From Methanospirillum hungatei (GTDB lineage: Archaea; Halobacteriota; Methanomicrobia; Methanomicrobiales; Methanospirillaceae): DNA of 9,689 nt. The position numbers were made by a program, and so were the translations under genes. Below are positions 6,122 through 9,689 of the stretch, piece by piece. The notes under the pieces are model-generated. The model was not told where the DNA came from. It saw only the letters and a program-made list of their open reading frames with translations, and made no database searches. The stretch is taken from assembly GCF_020216685.1 (NCBI RefSeq), contig NZ_JAIWNS010000197.1:1-9689 (forward strand), written 5' to 3'. Numbering within the stretch: position 1 is the stretch's first letter; the number at the start of each line of letters is the position of its first letter.

Positions 6122-6207
6122 GTTTATATTTACAGGCCCTCTAACTACGAAAGGCTCCAATACTCAGGGAGCACAGAGAATAACAGAGAATAATTGATTA
6201 TTCTTTT
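6122..6207 (+). ncRNA. Candidate small RNA with two hairpins
   Basis: A TATA-like GTTTATATTT lies at 6122-6131. About 25 bp downstream begins a segment with two hairpins: GCTCC (6154-6158) pairs with GGAGC (6168-6172) across a 9-nt loop, and AGAGAATAA (6185-6193) pairs with TTATTCTTT (6198-6206) across loop TTGA, with one G-U pair, continuing into a short T-run. The left arm of the second hairpin is duplicated (AGAGAATAA also at 6175-6183), so two alternative pairings are possible. No ribosome site or open frame is present. It is not a tRNA or a recognisable C/D-box RNA. Existence as a transcript is inferred. Confidence 0.3.
6185..6207 (+). terminator. A/T-rich stem-loop with short T-run
   Basis: A 9-bp stem (AGAGAATAA / TTATTCTTT, one G-U pair) with a TTGA loop ends in four T residues (6204-6207). 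It resembles a weak intrinsic terminator on the plus strand. There is no gene directly upstream, so it would end the candidate small RNA or read-through from the operon ending at 5763. Confidence 0.35.
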
Positions 6208-6395
6208 AAATTGTAGCGATTTACGAACATTTTAATGAAGTGGCCTCAAAATGGCCAATAGATGAACAATGACAGCCATTATAAAAAATTTAACAGGAAT
6301 GGTGGTTGATTGAGAGAAATTACCAAAGCATGCATGAATAACCCCCACATTGTCAATCACCGACCAAGGAAATCGAACTCTGCAGGGGTAATATG
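6208..6395. other. AT-rich non-coding stretch upstream of replication operon
   Basis: No gene is supported. A small hairpin is present, TGGCC (6241-6245) with GGCCA (6253-6257). TGATTG (about 6307-6312) and CAATCA (about 6354-6359) form a distant inverted repeat. GCATGCA occurs at 6328-6334 and again at 6427-6433, just before the next gene. The high A/T content next to repeat arrays would suit a DNA-unwinding element if this is an origin, which is inference. Confidence 0.3.
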
Positions 6396-6406
6396 TTATT
6401 ATATAC
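6396..6406 (+). promoter_or_regulatory. TATA box of the replication operon
   Basis: TTATTATATAC lies about 50 bp before the ATG at 6452. A transcription start ~25 bp downstream (about 6427) would leave a leader of about 25 nt holding the ribosome site GGTGA (6441-6445). It is the only good TATA element directly ahead of the three-gene operon beginning at 6452. Confidence 0.5.
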
Positions 6407-6451
6407 GTCTTGTGTTAAGAGAGTTTGCATGCACCAACGGGGTGAGATCAT

Positions 6452-6781
6452 ATGTCTGACAATCTCACACTTCGTGCTGCCATCTATCATGCACTGGCAC
6501 GACTCAGCCGCTCCGGATACCAGGCCGAACGGATCTGTGGGAAAACACGACTCTTTGATATCATCGCCTGGAATAAAGAACGAATAGTATTCCTTGCCGT
6601 CAGAACCTCACGGACCAGGTCTCTTACCCGGTTTTCTGAAGAACTGATCTCCCTGTGCAGAATGGTCAACACCCATCCGCTCCCGGTGCAGATCCAGTTC
6701 TGGCTCTATTGCAATGCAGAATGGTCACAATACCAGATCCTCAGTGGAGGAGCAATGCCAATCCGGGAGGGAACCCTATGA
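6452..6781 (+). CDS. Hjc-like PD-(D/E)XK-fold protein with degraded active site
   Basis: This 109-residue protein starts at the ATG at 6452, supported by GGTGA at 6441-6445. Its plan follows archaeal Holliday-junction resolvases and related small nucleases: an N-terminal helix (LRAAIYHALARLSRSGYQAERI), then a strand pair FDIIAWNKERIVFLAVRTSR, a helix with EEL, and a final strand pair ending WSQYQIL, like the WRF-type end of Hjc. In active members the strand pair carries D...E-x-K; here Asp36 is kept but the E-x-K positions read Ala49-Val-Arg51, so nuclease activity is doubtful. It may be a non-catalytic DNA-binding or structural relative. It is the first gene of the operon with the primase-helicase and overlaps the next gene by 4 bp. 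The similarity is judged by eye from pattern only, so the family call is moderate. Confidence 0.6.
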   Translation: MSDNLTLRAAIYHALARLSRSGYQAERICGKTRLFDIIAWNKERIVFLAVRTSRTRSLTRFSEELISLCRMVNTHPLPVQIQFWLYCNAEWSQYQILSGGAMPIREGTL

Positions 6782-7041
6782 ATCAGGATTATATCGATGA
6801 AGTCCTCCATGCAGTCATGCATTCCATAAAAGAGAACCAGACGCTCATCTCCAGACGAACCATAGAAGAGACCATCAGAGATGATCCCTACCTCTACCCG
6901 TCATTTCGCTCCCTCTCTCCCACCTCACGACGGACAAAGATCAGCATCATCATGAACCTGCACTTCCCCCTCTGGATAAAAGGAAAGGGAGTTCATCAGA
7001 ATACCTATGTCTGGAAGGTAAAAGACGAGAAGAAGGAGTGA
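6778..7041 (+). CDS. Small basic protein, possible DNA-binding, in replication operon
   Basis: This 87-residue protein is not recognised. The ATG at 6778 overlaps the stop of the preceding gene (ATGA, 6778-6781), and GGGAGG at 6765-6770 lies 7 nt upstream; the frame is open further upstream to 6655, but that stretch is inside the preceding gene and lacks a ribosome site. The sequence has an N-terminal amphipathic helix (YIDEVLHAVMHSI), an Arg/Ser-rich centre (SLSPTSRRTKIS) following a helix starting ISRRTIEETI, and a C-terminal beta-like end HQNTYVWKVKDEKKE. The helix-turn-helix-like spacing and final strands would suit a winged-helix fold, but no diagnostic motif is seen. It sits 8 bp before the primase-helicase gene, so a replication accessory or regulatory role is inferred. 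Confidence 0.7.
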   Translation: MNQDYIDEVLHAVMHSIKENQTLISRRTIEETIRDDPYLYPSFRSLSPTSRRTKISIIMNLHFPLWIKGKGVHQNTYVWKVKDEKKE

Positions 7042-7049
7042 ATGGCATC

Positions 7050-9689
7050 ATGACCTCCCCCATACTCCATACCCTCCACACCCTCTTTCAGCCAGGATCA
7101 GTCCTTGAGCTCCGGGCCCTCTGGAAGAATGGCGGTGTTGCATCAGGATACTACACCGATTATGATAAGATGGCCCAGGATGCAACCATCCTTGACGGGC
7201 TTTCTGACATTGCAGGAATCTATGTTGTGGCAAATGAGATCAACCCTGATCTCTTCGCACGGCGGGCAAACCGTCTGAATATGAAGTTATCACGTGACGA
7301 TAAGACCACCGGAGACGAAGACATCATCCGTCGGAACTGGTTCTTAATCGACGTCGATCCCAGGCGACCATCCGGAATATCTTCAACCGACGCAGAGCAT
7401 GAGGCAGCCCTTCGCAAGGCCGACCGGATCAGGGACTTCCTCTCTGAACATGGATGGCCTGAACCTATCTGTGCCGACTCAGGGAACGGGGCACATCTCA
7501 TGTACCGGATAGACCTCCCCAATGATGATGCATCACAACGCCTCATTAAATCAGCCCTCACCGTCCTCTCTGCACTCTTCTCCGATGACGAGTCGGAAAT
7601 TGACACCACCGTCTCCAATGCAGCACGGATATGGAAATTATATGGAACACTCTCACGAAAGGGTGATTCCACCGATCACCGCCCACACCGCCGTTCCCTG
7701 ATACGATCCGGTCCGGATGTATTGCCGATTGCACGTCATGACCATTTCATCCGACTGGTATCGCTTCTCCCGACCAATGACGAAACCAGACCAGGAATAG
7801 AGAAACAAACCATCATCCCCCGGGAAGAGGGATTCTCTCTTGGAATATGGCTGCAGAAGAACGGATTCTCATACCGGGAAAAGCCCTACGGAGGAGGCAC
7901 CCTCTATCTCTTTGATCAGTGTCCGTTCTCATCCGCCCATGCTGACGGAGCATATGCCATTCAGTTCGCCAACGGAGGCATATTCGCCGGATGTCACCAT
8001 AATTCCTGTGGCGGGGGGACTCAGCGATGGCAGGAACTTCGTGAACGAATAGAAGGGAAACGCCCCTACCGTGATTATGACACATGGCGACGGGAGGGAA
8101 TCAGAAAACGGGCTCTCGCAAAAGCAGAACGGGACGGCAGGCCGGAATTGCCCGGTGCAGAGGAGTGGACAACCGGTGATCCCACGAATTCCTCATCTAA
8201 TTCCTCCCTGATACCAAATCCGCCTGGTCAGACCAGACCGGATATCCCGGTACCCCTGGAGAACCGTCCGGAGATCTGGGAGAAAGCGATGGAGATCCTC
8301 CACCAGGGAAACCCCGTTCAATACATCCTTGACACCTTTGCAGAACACCATGTCGGGGACGGAATAGTAGCCAGATGCCTGATCATGTCGCTTGCATCCC
8401 GTCTGGTTGAAAATTCAAAGGGTCTTCATGTGCTGGTCACCGGTGAATCAGGAAAGGGAAAGTCCCATAGTTTTGAGACCATGCTGGACCTTATCCCAGA
8501 GGAAGACACCCTTGTCGGCCGGTTCAGTGACAAGGCCCTCTTCTATCTTGATGACCTGAAAACAGGATCCGTCATCTGTCTTGATGATGTCTCCCTCTCC
8601 GAACCGATGCAGGAGACCTTAAAGGGAGTCACCAGCAGCTTTCACAAACCCTTCATCTACCGGACGGTTGACAAGGAACGGAAAGGGCTGGTCAGAATTA
8701 TTCCTGAACGATGTGTCTGGTGGGTTGCAAAGATGGAGGGAACAGGTGACGATCAGGTCTGGAATCGTATGCTCACCGTCTGGATAGATGACAGCATCGA
8801 ACAGGACAACGAGGTCATGGCACGGGAACTGGCAGCAGCTGCACGATCCACCGCCCTGCATCCTGAAATATCAGAACGGACATACATCTGCCGTGCCCTC
8901 TGGAAGGAACTCAGGGAATACCCGGTCCTCATACCCTATGCAAAACGAATCAGGTTTGCCTCAGCCCGGAACCGGAGAAACCTGACAATGCTTTTGGATC
9001 TCATCCGGTCAGTCGCACTCATGTTCCAGTATCAGCGGAAGATACAGGAGACAAACGGAGTAAAAGAAATAATTGCATCAGAAGAGGATTTCGCCCTGGC
9101 AAAGGAGATATTCCTGCTCATATCCGGCACTCATGGCGGCCAGTATACCAAACTGACCAAAGCGGAGTATGAGATGGTTGAGATCATCAGAAGAGAGCAC
9201 ATCATCTCATTCACCCTTCAGGAGATGCAGAAATTACTTGGAAAGTCACGAACCGCCACATACCGGATTATTCATCCCAGGGATCCAAATAACCATGAGT
9301 ATGAGGGGCTTCTTGAGAAATGTCCGCCTCTTTCCTTTACCAGGCAGTCCATCGTCCTTGAGGGCGGAAAGCGTCAGATATGTAATGTATACACATGGGA
9401 TCATGAGATGGACGCCGTCTGGTCGGGGAGTGATGGGTGCTGGCTGTCACCTGATGACAATGATGATTCCAATGACACGACCCAATCACCTGTGCAGGTG
9501 TGCCACCCTGTGCCCACGGTGTTTTCCGAATATGACACACCAATCGAGAGCCAGGATGGAGGACTCGATCAAAACAACGAGCAATCCTTCGCAGAAAAAG
9601 AAGGTGTGCCAAATCCGGCAAAATCACAGAGCCCCGATGTCAGTGATCATACCGGTTCCTGTGAAATCAAAAATTATGCACACCGTACA
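7050..9689 (+). CDS. Primase-helicase: archaeo-eukaryotic primase plus P-loop ATPase (C-terminus cut by window edge)
   Basis: All 880 codons from the ATG at 7050 to the window edge are open; the 3' end is missing. GGAGTGA (7035-7041) precedes the start. Residues 1-200 carry the archaeo-eukaryotic primase motifs: LIDVD (Asp101, Asp103), SGNGAHL (144-150) and D185 with NAAR..K (190-196) leading to YGT. A zinc-binding segment follows (Cys291, His297, Cys315, His316, His317, Cys320), as in phage and plasmid primase-helicases. A charged linker (about 340-415) leads to the ATPase part: Walker A GESGKGKS (465-472) and Walker B VICLDD (508-513). Around 706-742 a winged-helix-like segment (EYEMVEIIRR...LLGKSRTATYRII) occurs. 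From ~790 on the tail is polar and apparently disordered. It would synthesise primers and unwind DNA at an element's origin. Its operon partners and the repeat-rich region upstream support a virus or plasmid origin. Confidence 0.88.
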   Translation, partial: MTSPILHTLHTLFQPGSVLELRALWKNGGVASGYYTDYDKMAQDATILDGLSDIAGIYVVANEINPDLFARRANRLNMKLSRDDKTTGDEDIIRRNWFLIDVDPRRPSGISSTDAEHEAALRKADRIRDFLSEHGWPEPICADSGNGAHLMYRIDLPNDDASQRLIKSALTVLSALFSDDESEIDTTVSNAARIWKLYGTLSRKGDSTDHRPHRRSLIRSGPDVLPIARHDHFIRLVSLLPTNDETRPGIEKQTIIPREEGFSLGIWLQKNGFSYREKPYGGGTLYLFDQCPFSSAHADGAYAIQFANGGIFAGCHHNSCGGGTQRWQELRERIEGKRPYRDYDTWRREGIRKRALAKAERDGRPELPGAEEWTTGDPTNSSSNSSLIPNPPGQTRPDIPVPLENRPEIWEKAMEILHQGNPVQYILDTFAEHHVGDGIVARCLIMSLASRLVENSKGLHVLVTGESGKGKSHSFETMLDLIPEEDTLVGRFSDKALFYLDDLKTGSVICLDDVSLSEPMQETLKGVTSSFHKPFIYRTVDKERKGLVRIIPERCVWWVAKMEGTGDDQVWNRMLTVWIDDSIEQDNEVMARELAAAARSTALHPEISERTYICRALWKELREYPVLIPYAKRIRFASARNRRNLTMLLDLIRSVALMFQYQRKIQETNGVKEIIASEEDFALAKEIFLLISGTHGGQYTKLTKAEYEMVEIIRREHIISFTLQEMQKLLGKSRTATYRIIHPRDPNNHEYEGLLEKCPPLSFTRQSIVLEGGKRQICNVYTWDHEMDAVWSGSDGCWLSPDDNDDSNDTTQSPVQVCHPVPTVFSEYDTPIESQDGGLDQNNEQSFAEKEGVPNPAKSQSPDVSDHTGSCEIKNYAHRT

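Noticed and set aside
5950..6260. tRNA or C/D-box RNA
   Set aside because: No cloverleaf with a T-loop GTTCRA motif and no properly spaced C and D boxes could be found.
6655..6777. Upstream extension of the small basic protein
   Set aside because: The extension lies inside the preceding gene and has no ribosome site; the ATG at 6778 has both a good site and a 4-bp overlap.
7220..7672. Minus-strand open frame of 150 codons
   Set aside because: It lies fully inside the primase-helicase gene, whose motifs are clear in the plus frame.

Overview
The window looks like chromosomal DNA of a methanogenic archaeon, most plausibly of the Methanomicrobiales (Methanospirillum-like). This rests on A/T-rich TATA-type promoters, GGAGGTGA-type ribosome sites, a probably leaderless gene, short poly-T ends and the protein families present; no rRNA or housekeeping marker is here to prove it. 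The left part (1 to about 4150) is visibly AT-richer than the right part (about 4400 to the end), so two blocks of different history may be joined.

Left block, all on the minus strand. Two tandem relatives of an unrecognised exported or membrane-anchored protein come first: one is cut by the left edge (1-926), and the other (1168-2555) is split into two overlapping reading frames, apparently by a frameshift near 2030-2070. A stem-loop plus T-run terminates the second, and an inverted repeat flanks a TATA box upstream of the first. Upstream lies an intact AAA_14/DUF4143-type ATPase (2776-4119) with a strong TATA box placed for a leaderless transcript.

Middle block, plus strand. A compact three-gene operon (4481-5763) encodes an unrecognised soluble protein, an exported protein rich in N-glycosylation sequons, and a one-helix membrane protein. 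Ribosome sites here are bracketed by hairpins, and the last two genes overlap by 4 bp, so translation is probably coupled.

Non-coding region 5764-6451. It holds three ATTCGAT motifs, then six ATAC motifs spaced at exactly 10 bp, then a TATA box, small hairpins, a T8 tract, a second TATA box followed by two hairpins, and finally the promoter of the next operon. It reads as a regulatory or origin-like locus, possibly with one or two small RNAs.

Right block, plus strand (6452 to the end). A tightly packed operon encodes a Hjc-like PD-(D/E)XK protein with a degraded active site, a small basic protein, and a large primase-helicase (880 residues visible, running off the right edge) with archaeo-eukaryotic primase motifs, a zinc-binding segment, a P-loop ATPase domain and a winged-helix-like segment. 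This resembles the replication module of an integrated virus or plasmid, with the preceding repeat region as its candidate origin or control region.
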